Positions 8,686 to 19,500 of a stretch of DNA of 64,000 bases are shown one piece after another; the stretch's first letter is position 1, and each line of letters begins with the position of its first letter. The translations under genes were made by a program, and so were the position numbers. The notes below the pieces were generated by a model. That model saw nothing but the letters and a program-made list of their open reading frames with translations. It ran no database searches and was not told the DNA's origin. The stretch is from assembly GCF_009193295.2 (NCBI RefSeq), contig NZ_CP059973.1, positions 992,001-1,056,000 of the forward strand, in the 5' to 3' direction. The stretch comes from Bacteroides luhongzhouii. GTDB taxonomy: Bacteria > Bacteroidota > Bacteroidia > Bacteroidales > Bacteroidaceae.

Positions 8686-10917
8686 CTAATCTGAAGTATA
8701 CTCAAATGTCACTGCATTGCGGATGTCAGCAGAAGAGGCGGCAATATAAGCTTTAAACTTCCCTGGTTCCACGATCCAGGCATGCTGCTTATCATCAAAG
8801 AACTTCAGCACTTCCGGCTTTATCGTAAACTTCACTTCTTTTTCTTCATTCGGAAGAAGTTGTACCTTCCGGAAATCTTTCAATTCCTTAACCGGACGGA
8901 GAACACTACACTCTTCGTCACCAATATATAGTTGAACAATCTCTTTCCCTATTACTTTTCCTGTATTCTTAACCTTCACGAGAATATCTATACTACCATC
9001 AGCATTCATTGTTTTAGCCGACACCACAAGTTTACCATACTCAAAGGTAGTATAACTCATGCCATAGCCAAAAGGAAAGAGTGGCTGCACCTTCTTCGTA
9101 TCATACCAGCGATAGCCAACCAAAATATCTTCTTTATATTCCTGGCGGATGCTATCGCCCGGATAACTGATTTCTCCAAAGAAATGTGTCGGACAATCCT
9201 TCAGTTTCACCGGATAAGAGAAAGGCAGTTTACCACTGGGAGTCACATCTCCACTCAACACATCAGCTAGCGCCTCTCCACCAACAGAACCTAAATACCA
9301 TGACTGGACAATAGAAGGAATCTCCTTCACCCAAGGCATTTCCACCGCATTTCCGCTGACAATCACCGCTATCAGGTTTTTATTTACCTTCAATAAAGCT
9401 TCTATCAACTCATTCTGGGCAAAAGGAAGTTCGTACGATAAACGGTCTCCACCCTCACAATCTTGAAAATGATTCTTATTCAATCCACCTACAAAAATCA
9501 CTAAATCCGAGTTCATCGCTTTTTCCACCGCATCATTACGCAAAGAATCCACAATAACCTGCGGAATGACATCCGCCCGACCGTACATCGGACGACCGCT
9601 TGTGTAACCTTGTGCATAAACTACATTATCACCAAACTTGGCCTTTATACCGTCCAATGGTGAAATCACTCTCTGAACTTTTAATTCTGAAGATCCACCG
9701 CCTAACATCAAATTACGGGTAGCATTATCTCCCACCACTAAAATACGTTTGTATTTTCCTTGGGATATAGGCAATAAAGAAGGCTGTTTCCCGCCAGTTC
9801 CATTTTTCAACAAGACAATCCCCTCTGTTGCAACCTCATAAGCCGTGCGATAGTGCTCTTCACTAGTCAGTGCCCCAAACGGCTTCCCGCGATTCATAGC
9901 TGTACGGAAAATCAAACGTAGCACACGTTCAGCCTTATCATTCACTACTTCCATCGGAATTTTACCTTCCCGAACCATTTTCAGATAAGACTTGCCCAAG
10001 TAATAATCATCATAACCGAATTCCGATTCCGAAGTCAAACCATTCGTATAAGATCCCATTTCAATATCCAAGCCATACATGGCAGCTTCATAAGTGTCAT
10101 GCGCAGCTCCCCAGTCCGTTATGACACAACCGTCGAATTTCCATTCTCCTTTCAGTATATCATTATTCAATAGCTTGTGATGAGTAGCATGGGTCCCACG
10201 CACCTTATTATATGCTCCCATAACAGACCAGACCTTACCTCTTTCTACGGCAGCCTTAAAGGCAGGCAGATATATTTCATACAGAGCACGGTCACTTAGC
10301 TGCACATCAATATGTCCCCGCCATAACTCCTGATTATTCAGCGCATAATGCTTCACACAAGCAGCTACTCCATTCTTCTGCACTCCCTGAATATAGGGAA
10401 CACAAAGTTCCGAAGCTAAATAAGGATCTTCTCCCAGATATTCAAAGTTACGTCCATTGAGTGGGGTACGATAGATATTCACACCCGGTCCCAGCAAAAC
10501 ATCCTTTTCACGATAACGGGCTTCCTCCCCAATAGCGGTTCCATACTTCTCCGCTAACAGAGGATTCCAACTGGCAGCCAGACAGGTCAGCGCAGGAAAG
10601 GCTGTGCAACTGTCATTAGTCCATCCTGCATATCCCCAATCGTTCCAGTTAATTTCGGCACGTACACCGTGAGGTCCGTCACTCATCCAAAGTTCAGGAA
10701 TACCCAAACGGGGACAACCTGGAGAGCTGAACTTTCCCTGTGCATAGCTAAGACGAGTTTTTTCCTCTACGGTCATACGGTTCAAAGCATCCCGCACTCT
10801 AACCTCCATCGGTTGTGTATCATCAAGATAAACCGGTGTTTGTTTCTTATCCTGGGCAATCATCTTCGTACCTGCCCCAACAGACAGGAAACATATAGTC
10901 AATAAAAACAGTCTCAT
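8686..10917 (-). CDS. Glycoside hydrolase family 3 beta-glucosidase-type enzyme
   Basis: This is an exported GH3 exo-enzyme, probably releasing glucose from the non-reducing end of oligosaccharides after xylose and galactose have been removed. The start is set at the ATG at 10917 rather than an upstream TTG, giving 743 residues with a signal peptide (about 1-22, ending MIAQ). The N-terminal (beta/alpha)8 domain contains the substrate-binding KHYALNN and the nucleophile aspartate in VITDWGAAHD (about residue 270). The alpha/beta sandwich and a fibronectin-III-like C-terminal domain (about 640-740) follow. It is the last gene of the GH31-GH2-GH3 operon, 21 bases after GH2. The exact linkage specificity is inferred from context. 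Confidence 0.88.
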   Translation of the reverse strand: MRLFLLTICFLSVGAGTKMIAQDKKQTPVYLDDTQPMEVRVRDALNRMTVEEKTRLSYAQGKFSSPGCPRLGIPELWMSDGPHGVRAEINWNDWGYAGWTNDSCTAFPALTCLAASWNPLLAEKYGTAIGEEARYREKDVLLGPGVNIYRTPLNGRNFEYLGEDPYLASELCVPYIQGVQKNGVAACVKHYALNNQELWRGHIDVQLSDRALYEIYLPAFKAAVERGKVWSVMGAYNKVRGTHATHHKLLNNDILKGEWKFDGCVITDWGAAHDTYEAAMYGLDIEMGSYTNGLTSESEFGYDDYYLGKSYLKMVREGKIPMEVVNDKAERVLRLIFRTAMNRGKPFGALTSEEHYRTAYEVATEGIVLLKNGTGGKQPSLLPISQGKYKRILVVGDNATRNLMLGGGSSELKVQRVISPLDGIKAKFGDNVVYAQGYTSGRPMYGRADVIPQVIVDSLRNDAVEKAMNSDLVIFVGGLNKNHFQDCEGGDRLSYELPFAQNELIEALLKVNKNLIAVIVSGNAVEMPWVKEIPSIVQSWYLGSVGGEALADVLSGDVTPSGKLPFSYPVKLKDCPTHFFGEISYPGDSIRQEYKEDILVGYRWYDTKKVQPLFPFGYGMSYTTFEYGKLVVSAKTMNADGSIDILVKVKNTGKVIGKEIVQLYIGDEECSVLRPVKELKDFRKVQLLPNEEKEVKFTIKPEVLKFFDDKQHAWIVEPGKFKAYIAASSADIRNAVTFEYTSD

Positions 10918-10938
10918 TATCAAATTATCATTTACAGT

Positions 10939-13476
10939 TTACAATTCTTTCGCCGAGATCTTTACCACAGCTCGCCGAAGCCCCTCTGAAGTAGCTGTTA
11001 GCTCTGCTTTTCCCGGTTTTCCATCATTCTGAATTACAACAAGGCATTTTCCATAAAATGCTTTCCTCTTTTCATCCTTAAAGCGTTCCATCGATATCGG
11101 GTTTCCGTTGTCCACCCCTGCGATAAAGGCATTACCTTTTACTGTGAAACTCACTAAATTATCAGCATTAGGGCAAAGATTTCCTTTCTTATCCAACACC
11201 TCCACAGTGATAAAACACAAATCTTTTCCATCAGCAGTAAGAACAGAACAATCAGGAGTCAGACGAATTTCTGCAGGTTTTCCGGCTGTCCTGATTTCCT
11301 TTTCCGCCACTACCTTACCACTTTTACGTGCAACAACCTTCACCACCCCCGGTTCAAACCTTACACGCCAAACTACATGCAGGTTATCGATATCCTTACA
11401 CTTCACTCCTTGCGATTTTCCATTCACAAACAATTCCACTTCATCAGCCTGATTATAGTAACACCACATATCGATCTCCTGTCCCGGAGTCCAGTTCCAG
11501 TGCGGGAAAAGATGTAATACCTGTTTGTCCGTCCATTCCGATTGATACAGATAGTAGACATCTTTCGGGAAACCAGCCAGGTCAACAATACCAAAATACG
11601 AACTACGCGCAGGCCATCCGTAAGGAGTAGGTTCTCCGATATAATCAAATCCAGTCCATACATATTGTCCACTGATAAAATCATTGTCCCTGACTAATTT
11701 GAGGCTTTCCTCGTGAGTGTTTCCCCAAGGCACATGACAGTTTTCATAAGATGAACAGGCAAAAGTAGAATCGACAAAGGGCTTGTCCCAACGTTCGGGC
11801 CAGATAAACATCCGGTCGCTGGGCATACGGTAATATCCACGCGTCATCAATGCCGAATTACTTTCAGTAATGATAAACGGCTTGTCCGGGAAATTGGTCG
11901 GAGCATTGGGAATATCCTTGTTATGATAATTATAGCCAATCACATCCAATGCGCCGGAACGAAATAAATGGTTCCCGGAATTCGGCTCATTACATCCGGC
12001 AGTGACAGGACGGGTAGCATCGAGCTCCTTCACAAAATCCACCAGCTTCTTCGTCAGCAAAGAGTTGATACTTTCTTCTCCTTCTTTGGCCAACATATCA
12101 GAAGAATGTCCGAAATTCAAGATCAGATTAGCCTCTTCCAAACTCAACGTATCCGCTTTGGCATCACTCCACTGTTCCAGGACTTCATTACCGATACTCC
12201 ACATAAAAACAGAAGGATGATTACGGTCACGCAAAATAAAATCATTCAAATCACGTTCATGCCATTCGTTGAAGTAACGTGCATAATCATGCGCCGTCTT
12301 TTTCTTCCGCCACATATCAAAAGCCTCATCCATCACGATAAACCCCATACGGTCACAGAGATCAAGCAATTCGGGTGCCGGAGGATTATGAGAACAACGT
12401 ATGCCGTTACAACCCATTTCTTTCAGAATCTGCAATTGCCGTTCAATGGCACGTGCATTGACTGCCGCTCCCAGGCAGCCCAGGTCATGATGCATACACA
12501 CACCGTTAATTTTTGTCTGTTTGCCGTTCAATATGAATCCTTTCCGTGCATCAAAATTGAATGTGCGAATACCAACAGGAGTAGTATACCTATCGATACA
12601 TTCCTCGTTTCGCATCACTTTGGTAACCAGTGTATACAGATACGGAGTATCAATATCCCACAATTGAGGTTGCTTTACAGTCAGCTGCTGGGAAAAAACA
12701 ACCTCCTTACCGGCTTCCGTTTTCCCAGTTGACCGGATTTCAGCAACTTCTCTGCCTTCAGCATCCTGCAAGGATGAACAGACTGCAACATTCTCGTTCG
12801 TATCACTTTCATTCACAAGGGTAGTAGCAAGATTCAGTACAGCCTGTTTTTCGTCAACTGACGATGTCGTGACATACGTCCCCCATCCGGCCACGTGTAT
12901 CGGAGCGGTCTTACTTAGCCACACATTCCGGTAAATGCCACAACCTGAATACCATCGCGAATTAGGTTGCTCCGCATTATCCACACGTACAGCCAGTACA
13001 TTCGGCTCATCCCATTTCAGATAAGAGGTCAGGTCATAACTGAAACTAATATATCCATAAGGACGTACTCCCAATGAAACACCATTGATAAATACCTCCG
13101 AGTTCATATATATTCCGTCAAACTCAATACGGAATATCTTTCCCGTATCGGCTTTATCCACGTTAAAGGTTTTGCGATACCAACCGACTCCCCCTGGAAG
13201 TGACCCTCCTCCTGTACCGGAAGGATTTTCCCTGCTGAAATCCCCCTCAATCGCCCAGTCGTGAGGTAAATTCAATACACGCCAGTCATTGTCGGCAAAA
13301 CCGGGCTGTGCCGCTTGCAGTCCATCTCCTAAATGAAAACGCCAGTCTGCATTAAAGTCGGACCGCTCACGCGGAAATGCGGGGGAAGAGCTGCTACATG
13401 CTCCTAATAGTAGCAGACAACCTCCCAGTAGCAGGCAGCTCCCCAGTATCAAATATTTTAGTTTACCAATCATCAT
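10939..13476 (-). CDS. Glycoside hydrolase family 2 beta-galactosidase-type lipoprotein
   Basis: This is a GH2 enzyme of 845 residues that likely removes beta-galactose from xyloglucan side chains. It starts at an ATG (13476) one codon after a TTG. The signal peptide is followed by a lipobox (LLLGAC-SSSS), so it is probably anchored as a lipoprotein. Domains: jelly-roll sugar-binding (about 40-210), an immunoglobulin-like domain, then the TIM barrel with acid/base glutamate in MWSIGNEVLEQW (about residue 420) and nucleophile glutamate in FIITESNSAL (about 535). A C-terminal DUF4982/Ig-like region ends the protein. It is 19 bases after the GH31 stop and 21 before GH3, in one operon. Confidence 0.88.
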   Translation of the reverse strand: MMIGKLKYLILGSCLLLGGCLLLLGACSSSSPAFPRERSDFNADWRFHLGDGLQAAQPGFADNDWRVLNLPHDWAIEGDFSRENPSGTGGGSLPGGVGWYRKTFNVDKADTGKIFRIEFDGIYMNSEVFINGVSLGVRPYGYISFSYDLTSYLKWDEPNVLAVRVDNAEQPNSRWYSGCGIYRNVWLSKTAPIHVAGWGTYVTTSSVDEKQAVLNLATTLVNESDTNENVAVCSSLQDAEGREVAEIRSTGKTEAGKEVVFSQQLTVKQPQLWDIDTPYLYTLVTKVMRNEECIDRYTTPVGIRTFNFDARKGFILNGKQTKINGVCMHHDLGCLGAAVNARAIERQLQILKEMGCNGIRCSHNPPAPELLDLCDRMGFIVMDEAFDMWRKKKTAHDYARYFNEWHERDLNDFILRDRNHPSVFMWSIGNEVLEQWSDAKADTLSLEEANLILNFGHSSDMLAKEGEESINSLLTKKLVDFVKELDATRPVTAGCNEPNSGNHLFRSGALDVIGYNYHNKDIPNAPTNFPDKPFIITESNSALMTRGYYRMPSDRMFIWPERWDKPFVDSTFACSSYENCHVPWGNTHEESLKLVRDNDFISGQYVWTGFDYIGEPTPYGWPARSSYFGIVDLAGFPKDVYYLYQSEWTDKQVLHLFPHWNWTPGQEIDMWCYYNQADEVELFVNGKSQGVKCKDIDNLHVVWRVRFEPGVVKVVARKSGKVVAEKEIRTAGKPAEIRLTPDCSVLTADGKDLCFITVEVLDKKGNLCPNADNLVSFTVKGNAFIAGVDNGNPISMERFKDEKRKAFYGKCLVVIQNDGKPGKAELTATSEGLRRAVVKISAKEL

Positions 13477-13495
13477 CAACGAATTATCATTCAGG

Positions 13496-16360
13496 CTACA
13501 GTTTCAATGTCTGTTTGCTGCCATTATACTTCACAGTCACCCCTTTCGCATTCAAATCAAACGGTTGGGCTTTTTCCTTATTGACCGTAATCACAGTAAA
13601 AGTCCGTTCTTTCAGCATACCCGGAAAGTCTCCCTGGCGTTCACCGATCACTAAAGTCTTGGTAGCTTCATCATACTTCATTGGTATCATGGCATACCTC
13701 CCTTGTTCATAGTTATAATTCACACCCTCATCTTCGTATAACGTAAACTCTCCATCCGCTCCCTGATAAATATACAAACGGATATGATCCGCCGGTTTTT
13801 CATCCGTATACTGAATATCATCTCCGAATGGTACGATAGCACCGGCACGCACATACAACGGAATACGCTCATAAGGAGCTTCTATTACCTTTCTCTCTCC
13901 TCCAGCCTGAAATTTGCCTGAATAAAAATCATACCAGCCTTCTGATTGAGGGAAATAAATTTCACGGCTGCGGTCACCATATCGATAAACAGGAGATACC
14001 ATAAACGAAGGACCGAACATAAACTGGTCACCAATATTATTCACTTCGGCATCCGCTGTGAAATCCATAACTAAGGGACGCATGATCGTATAATCATCCA
14101 ACCAGGTCATACCTGCCAACGAATAAATATACGGCATCATATTATAACGTAACCTGGTATAATACACAACCGACTGATAAGCCGGATGCCCTTCCGGCGC
14201 AATCTCCCATATTTCACGGAAAGGGTATTGCCCGTGTGCACGATATAAAGGCACAAACGCACCGAATTGATACCAGCGGGCATTCAACTCACGCCATTCT
14301 TTATAATCGGCGTTTTCCGTCTTTGTCGCATTCCATTGTTTCTGCCCTGCCACATAACGATTCTCTACACAAAAACCGCCAATATCCATTGTCCAATAAG
14401 GAATTCCACTCATCGCAAAATTCAACCCTGCAGAAATCTGCGCTTTCATATCTTCCCAACGTGTACCGATATCTCCACTCCATGTAGCCGTAGAATAACG
14501 CTGCAATCCGGCAAATCCCGAACGGGTCAATAAGAACACACGTTTGTTATTATCCACCCCGCGCTGACCGTCATAAATCGCTTCCGCATTCATCAGTGCA
14601 TAAGCATTGAAGAATTCTGTTGAGGAACCTAATGCCGTAGGCCCGCACAAAGCCTTCCGATATTCCAAGTCTGTACAATCACGCACATTCGGTTCGCTGG
14701 CGTCCATCCACCAGGCATCTATACCCAACGGATAATAATGCTCATACATCTGTTTCCAAAACAATTTCCGTGCGTCGGGATCATAAGCATCATAAAAACC
14801 ATAATGGTAACCGGGACCTACCCAATCTTTCAAGCTATCCCTGACAGACTGCTGATACATCCATCCATTCTCGTCGAATTCTTTGAAATGTTCAGTAGTA
14901 ACATAGAACTTAGGCCATACCGAGATCATCATACGGCCATGCATAGCATGGATTGAATCGACCATTGCTTTCGGATCTGGAAAACGAGCCTTATCAAACT
15001 CGTGACTACCCCAGGCATTCTCCGGCCAGTGATTCCAATCCAGTACGATATTATCCAACGGAATTTTACGATCACGGAAACCTTTCAGTGCTCCCAACAT
15101 TTCATCTTGTGTATTATACTTCTCCCGACTTTGCCAAAAACCCATTGCCCATTTCGGCATAACAGGTGACTTTCCGGTCAGAGTCCGATAGCCACTGATT
15201 ACTTCATCCATATCCTCACCAACCACAAAATAATAATCAAGCTGCTTTGCCATCTCGCTCCACCATGACTGTTTCCCCTGTTCTGCCGGATCTACAGAAG
15301 TCAATGCCCGCAGCCCGCAATAAGACTGCCCGCCATCAGGCTGCCACTCGATTTTCAACGGCACACGCTTTCCTGCTTCCAAATGAGCAGCAAACTTATA
15401 ACTATTAGGATTCCATGCAGTACGCCAACGTTCCGGCACAACCAGCTCATTATTCAAATAAACCTTGACATATCCTGCATAATAAAGAATAAACTTAAAT
15501 TCTCCCGTTTGAGCAGGCTCTATCTCTCCTTCATAGGTGACGTTAGCTCCCATTAACGGCAGTTTCTTCGGAAGATTCTCAATCGTTTTCAGATTCTCGA
15601 AATAAATGGAATCTTCCCGACGAACCAGATTTTCTCCTTTTTTCGGTACATAAGTACCGGTAAGCGCCCCTTCCTGACCTGTCTTATCATAAAGTTTAAA
15701 GATACGGTTCAACTGGGAATAATCATTCGGATTACCGAAGCGGCACAACGAATAACTATCCAGTAGTATGCCATAATTTTTATTCGAAACAACAAACGGA
15801 ACAGATACTTTCGTATTGTATTGGAACAATTCTTCATTCTTGCCCTTATAATTAAATTCATCCGCCTGATGCTGACCTAATCCGTAAAACGCCTCATCTT
15901 CGGGAGACTCAAATACCTGACAGATCGTATATCCTTTCGTCCCCTCCACTTCTATCGGAGTAAACTTCTTTCCTCCTCCCTTGTTTTCCTGTAGGATTAA
16001 CTCTCCGTTTCGATCCGTAAACCACACTTCCCCGGTACTAATCAGTACGGATGCTTTTACTTCTTCAGTAGACACTGTAATCGTATCGCCATTCTGCACA
16101 ACGGCAAAGGATGTTTGTTTTTCCTGCGGAACAACAATCAGACTTTGCGGATCGGCAAACTTGCTGTCGGCAGTGGCAGAAACACGGATTAACTTATCTC
16201 CCATCACTTGAAGGCGAACTAAACGAGGCCCTCCTATTTCTTTCTGTTGTACTTTAACTATCACACTATCACCTGTCTCTTCGTAGACCTTATTGGAACA
16301 TGCTCCGAAAAGAAGTCCCGGTAACAGGCAACAGAAAATGTTTTTCATATTCATAATCAT
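13496..16360 (-). CDS. Glycoside hydrolase family 31 alpha-xylosidase-type lipoprotein with PA14 insert
   Basis: This 954-residue GH31 enzyme is expected to remove alpha-1,6-xylose from xyloglucan oligosaccharides. The ATG at 16360 follows an AGGTAGG Shine-Dalgarno; ATGs at 16354 and 16348 are alternatives. A lipobox (LLFGAC-SNK) follows the signal peptide. After the N-terminal beta-sandwich a PA14 domain is inserted (about residues 225-365, LYYAGYVKVYLNNELVV), as in characterised xyloglucan-locus alpha-xylosidases of Bacteroides. The catalytic nucleophile is the Asp of WWMDASEPN (about 555) and the acid/base the Asp of WSGDIGTRW (about 630). It leads the GH31-GH2-GH3 operon. Confidence 0.9.
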   Translation of the reverse strand: MIMNMKNIFCCLLPGLLFGACSNKVYEETGDSVIVKVQQKEIGGPRLVRLQVMGDKLIRVSATADSKFADPQSLIVVPQEKQTSFAVVQNGDTITVSTEEVKASVLISTGEVWFTDRNGELILQENKGGGKKFTPIEVEGTKGYTICQVFESPEDEAFYGLGQHQADEFNYKGKNEELFQYNTKVSVPFVVSNKNYGILLDSYSLCRFGNPNDYSQLNRIFKLYDKTGQEGALTGTYVPKKGENLVRREDSIYFENLKTIENLPKKLPLMGANVTYEGEIEPAQTGEFKFILYYAGYVKVYLNNELVVPERWRTAWNPNSYKFAAHLEAGKRVPLKIEWQPDGGQSYCGLRALTSVDPAEQGKQSWWSEMAKQLDYYFVVGEDMDEVISGYRTLTGKSPVMPKWAMGFWQSREKYNTQDEMLGALKGFRDRKIPLDNIVLDWNHWPENAWGSHEFDKARFPDPKAMVDSIHAMHGRMMISVWPKFYVTTEHFKEFDENGWMYQQSVRDSLKDWVGPGYHYGFYDAYDPDARKLFWKQMYEHYYPLGIDAWWMDASEPNVRDCTDLEYRKALCGPTALGSSTEFFNAYALMNAEAIYDGQRGVDNNKRVFLLTRSGFAGLQRYSTATWSGDIGTRWEDMKAQISAGLNFAMSGIPYWTMDIGGFCVENRYVAGQKQWNATKTENADYKEWRELNARWYQFGAFVPLYRAHGQYPFREIWEIAPEGHPAYQSVVYYTRLRYNMMPYIYSLAGMTWLDDYTIMRPLVMDFTADAEVNNIGDQFMFGPSFMVSPVYRYGDRSREIYFPQSEGWYDFYSGKFQAGGERKVIEAPYERIPLYVRAGAIVPFGDDIQYTDEKPADHIRLYIYQGADGEFTLYEDEGVNYNYEQGRYAMIPMKYDEATKTLVIGERQGDFPGMLKERTFTVITVNKEKAQPFDLNAKGVTVKYNGSKQTLKL

Positions 16361-16399
16361 ACCTACCTTTAGGGTTCAACAATATATTTTCTCATATCG

Positions 16400-16407
16400 C
16401 AAAAGTA
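16400..16407 (-). promoter_or_regulatory. Predicted -7 element for the GH31-GH2-GH3 operon
   Basis: Read on the minus strand this is TACTTTTG, an exact match to the Bacteroides -7 consensus TAnnTTTG, about 40 bases before the GH31 start. No clear TTTG lies 19-21 bases further upstream, where the HTCS terminator hairpin sits instead, so an activator (the neighbouring HTCS) may be needed. Confidence 0.55.
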
Positions 16408-16418
16408 AGTACTATAAA

Positions 16419-16462
16419 TTAAAAGTTCCCCTTCTAATGTTTTATAGAAGGGGAACTTTTAA
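16419..16462. terminator. Strong hairpin terminator between HTCS and the GH31 operon
   Basis: An 18-bp perfect stem (16419-16436 and 16445-16462) with an 8-base loop lies 42 bases past the HTCS stop codon. Arms end in A/T-rich runs on both sides. It should end HTCS transcription before the GH31 operon promoter. Confidence 0.85.
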
Positions 16463-16503
16463 ACAGTGACCGGACAATATGTTTTTTTCAAAGGTATCAT
16501 TTG

Positions 16504-19500
16504 TTATTTCCCTTCTTTTTCCTGATAAACGGAGGGTAAAACACCAAATTCATCCTTGAAATAACGACTGAAATATTTGGGGTTATTGAAGCCTACTTCG
16601 AAGGCCACTTCGGACACATGAAGCTGGCTTTCACGCAATAATTGCGCTGCCCGTTTCAAGCGAATCACGCGGATAAACTCAATCGGTGTCTTTCCTGTGA
16701 TCTGAAGCAATTTCTTATACAAATGCACACGACTCATACCCAGCTCCCGACTAAGTTCCTCTACCGAGAGTTCAGTACGTGACATATTATCTTCCACATA
16801 CTTGACTGCTTTCTCTATCAACTTCTCATCCAATGAAGTAATCACAATCTCACTAGGCGCAGGATCAATCATTCCCAGGGTGACACGATGATAACGGCTT
16901 AGTTCTATCAGTTTACGGATACGCAACACAAGAATAGTCATGTTGAACGGCTTCGTTACATAATCGTCCGCTCCTGTCTGCAATCCTTCTAACTTTGCTT
17001 CGGTATTCTGTCGCGCTGTCAGCAAAATCACAGGGATATGCGCTGTGCGCTTATCCTGCTTTATCAGGCGACACAACTCATTGCCGTCCATTTGGGGCAT
17101 CATTACATCACTGATGACCAGATCGGGTAATTCTTCCTGCATCATTTCCCACGCTTCCTGACCATTCACAGCCAGTTTGACACGATACTGCAACTCTAGA
17201 CTATAACGCATAAAGATACGGAAATCTTCATTATCATCTACTATCATCAACAATGGGAAATTTTTGCGTTCCGTTTCCTCCCTGGCTTCCTCTTTCATCT
17301 CCTTATCTTCTTCATCCCCGACCGGTATGCCCCTTTCTTCTGGCAACTGCACCTGTGTCTCCACATGTTTTACCGGAAACTGAATAACGAAAACAGACCC
17401 CATCCCTATATTATCGAATACCTTCACTTCTCCTTCATGCAAAGTGACAAAATCACGTACCAAACTCAAGCCGATACCATTTCCGGTAGTTTCCTCTACT
17501 CCCTTATGATCCGCCTGATAGAAACGTTCGAAGATATGTTCCTTGTCCACATCGCTAATTCCTATTCCGGTGTCGGTAATCTTGATTTCCAGTATATCGG
17601 GAGTTCCTGCCACATGCTCTACCATCACCGTCACACGTCCTCCTTCGGGAGTAAACTTAAAAGCATTAGAAAGCAAATTCATCACAATCTTTCCTATCTT
17701 GTCAGCATCAAAAGCCATCGAGAATGTATCTATACCCGAAAAGAAAGAGAACTGAATATGTTTCTTATCCGCCATCAACAAGAAAGAGTTACAAACACTA
17801 TGCACATACGAAATGATATCTCCTTCCGACAGAGACAACTGATGAGTACTCATTTCTCCTTTACGAAAATCAAGCAGTTGATTAACCAGATGCAACAACC
17901 GTTGTGCATTACGATACATCAATTGCAAACGTGTACTCTGCAATTCATCGGTCGTTTCTTTCAGCATGCCTTCCAAAGGAGAAATAATCAAAGTGAGCGG
18001 TGTACGCAATTCGTGGCTAACGTTCGTGAAGAAACGGAATTTCATATTATTTATTTCTTCATTCTTCGCCACCTCATTTTCTATTTGCTGAAGATGAAAC
18101 TTCTCACGTTCACGTTTCAGCATCCGGTAACGCGCTAGGAAGAGCACGATAACCAAACCGACGGCATACAACAAATAAGCCCACCATGACATCCAGAAAG
18201 GAGGATTGACTACAATACCCAGAGTGGCTTCCTTTATGCCGACATAACCGTCACTATTGATCGCTTTCACTCTCAAAACGTACTTTCCCGGAGCAAGATT
18301 AGTGAAAGTCACATTGTGTACTCCTAATGGCAGGGTTAACCAGTCATTATTGAACCCTTCCAACTTATACATATATTGAGTTTTCTCCGGCAAGTTATAG
18401 TTATCCGAAGCAAAAGATACACTAAAAATGTTCTGCTTATAATCGAACTCTACATTTTCTACATCGTTCAACTCTTTTTCAATCAACACTCTTCCACCAT
18501 ACGACTGTCCCACTTTCACAGCCTCATCAAACAGCGAAAGACCTGTAAACATCACATTAGGCAGCATTTTATTATAGCGTATATGATCCGGAGCAAAAAC
18601 ATTTACTCCATACAGACCACCAATCGCAATAATCCCATTGTGCAACGTTTTGATGGAACGCTGATTAAAATCACAATTCTGCAATCCGTCCTCACTATTG
18701 TAAGCCCTGGAATCGAAAAGATAATTCCCTTTTCCATCAGAGGCCACTGTTACCCGAATCACCTTTCTGCTGGTCGATACCCACATATTACGCTCCTGAT
18801 CTTCCGTAATTGCTGCAATAAAATTTCCTTTGGCCTCTGCAACAGGAGATAGATCCAGAAACATATGGCGCCTCGTATCATACACATTCAATCCCTCACG
18901 GGTAGCAATCCATACCAATCCCCGGCTATCCTTATATACATGATTAACCGCATCATTCGACAACTTGACATTACCGCTCTGGCCTTGAATCTTTTTTATT
19001 TCTCGAGTACGCATATCCATCATGCCTACTCCCTGATTGGCAGTTCCGAAAAACAATGTATTATTATCTGCCCAACACAAAGAGGTTACATTATTCTCCA
19101 ATAAAGCCGAGTTATTACTGGTATAAGTTTCAAAAATACCGGATAATGGCTCCAAACATTGCAAACCGCCTCCCAACGAAGCAATCCAGATTCTTCCCTT
19201 ATCATCCTCCACCAATGCCCAGACATTATTACTCGCCAAAGCGTTTCCGGTACTTTCCTTATAAGAACGCACCCGGGAACCATTCATACAATACAATCCC
19301 CCATTAAATGTCCCGACCCATAATTTACCATCTTTTGACTTCAGCATAGATACAACCGGATTTGGCAACTGTCCTTCGGCATCTCGCCAAAAAGGTTCAG
19401 CCTTTCCTGTAGAGCGATTCCACAAAAGAATCCCATGGTCGTTCGTGCCTAGCCACAGCCTGTTTTCATCCGCCTGTTCTATGCAAGTTATATCTCCCCA

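Noticed and set aside
17365..18138. 257-codon plus-strand frame inside the HTCS gene
   Set aside because: Antisense to the kinase domain, where the sense frame has all the H, N and G boxes.
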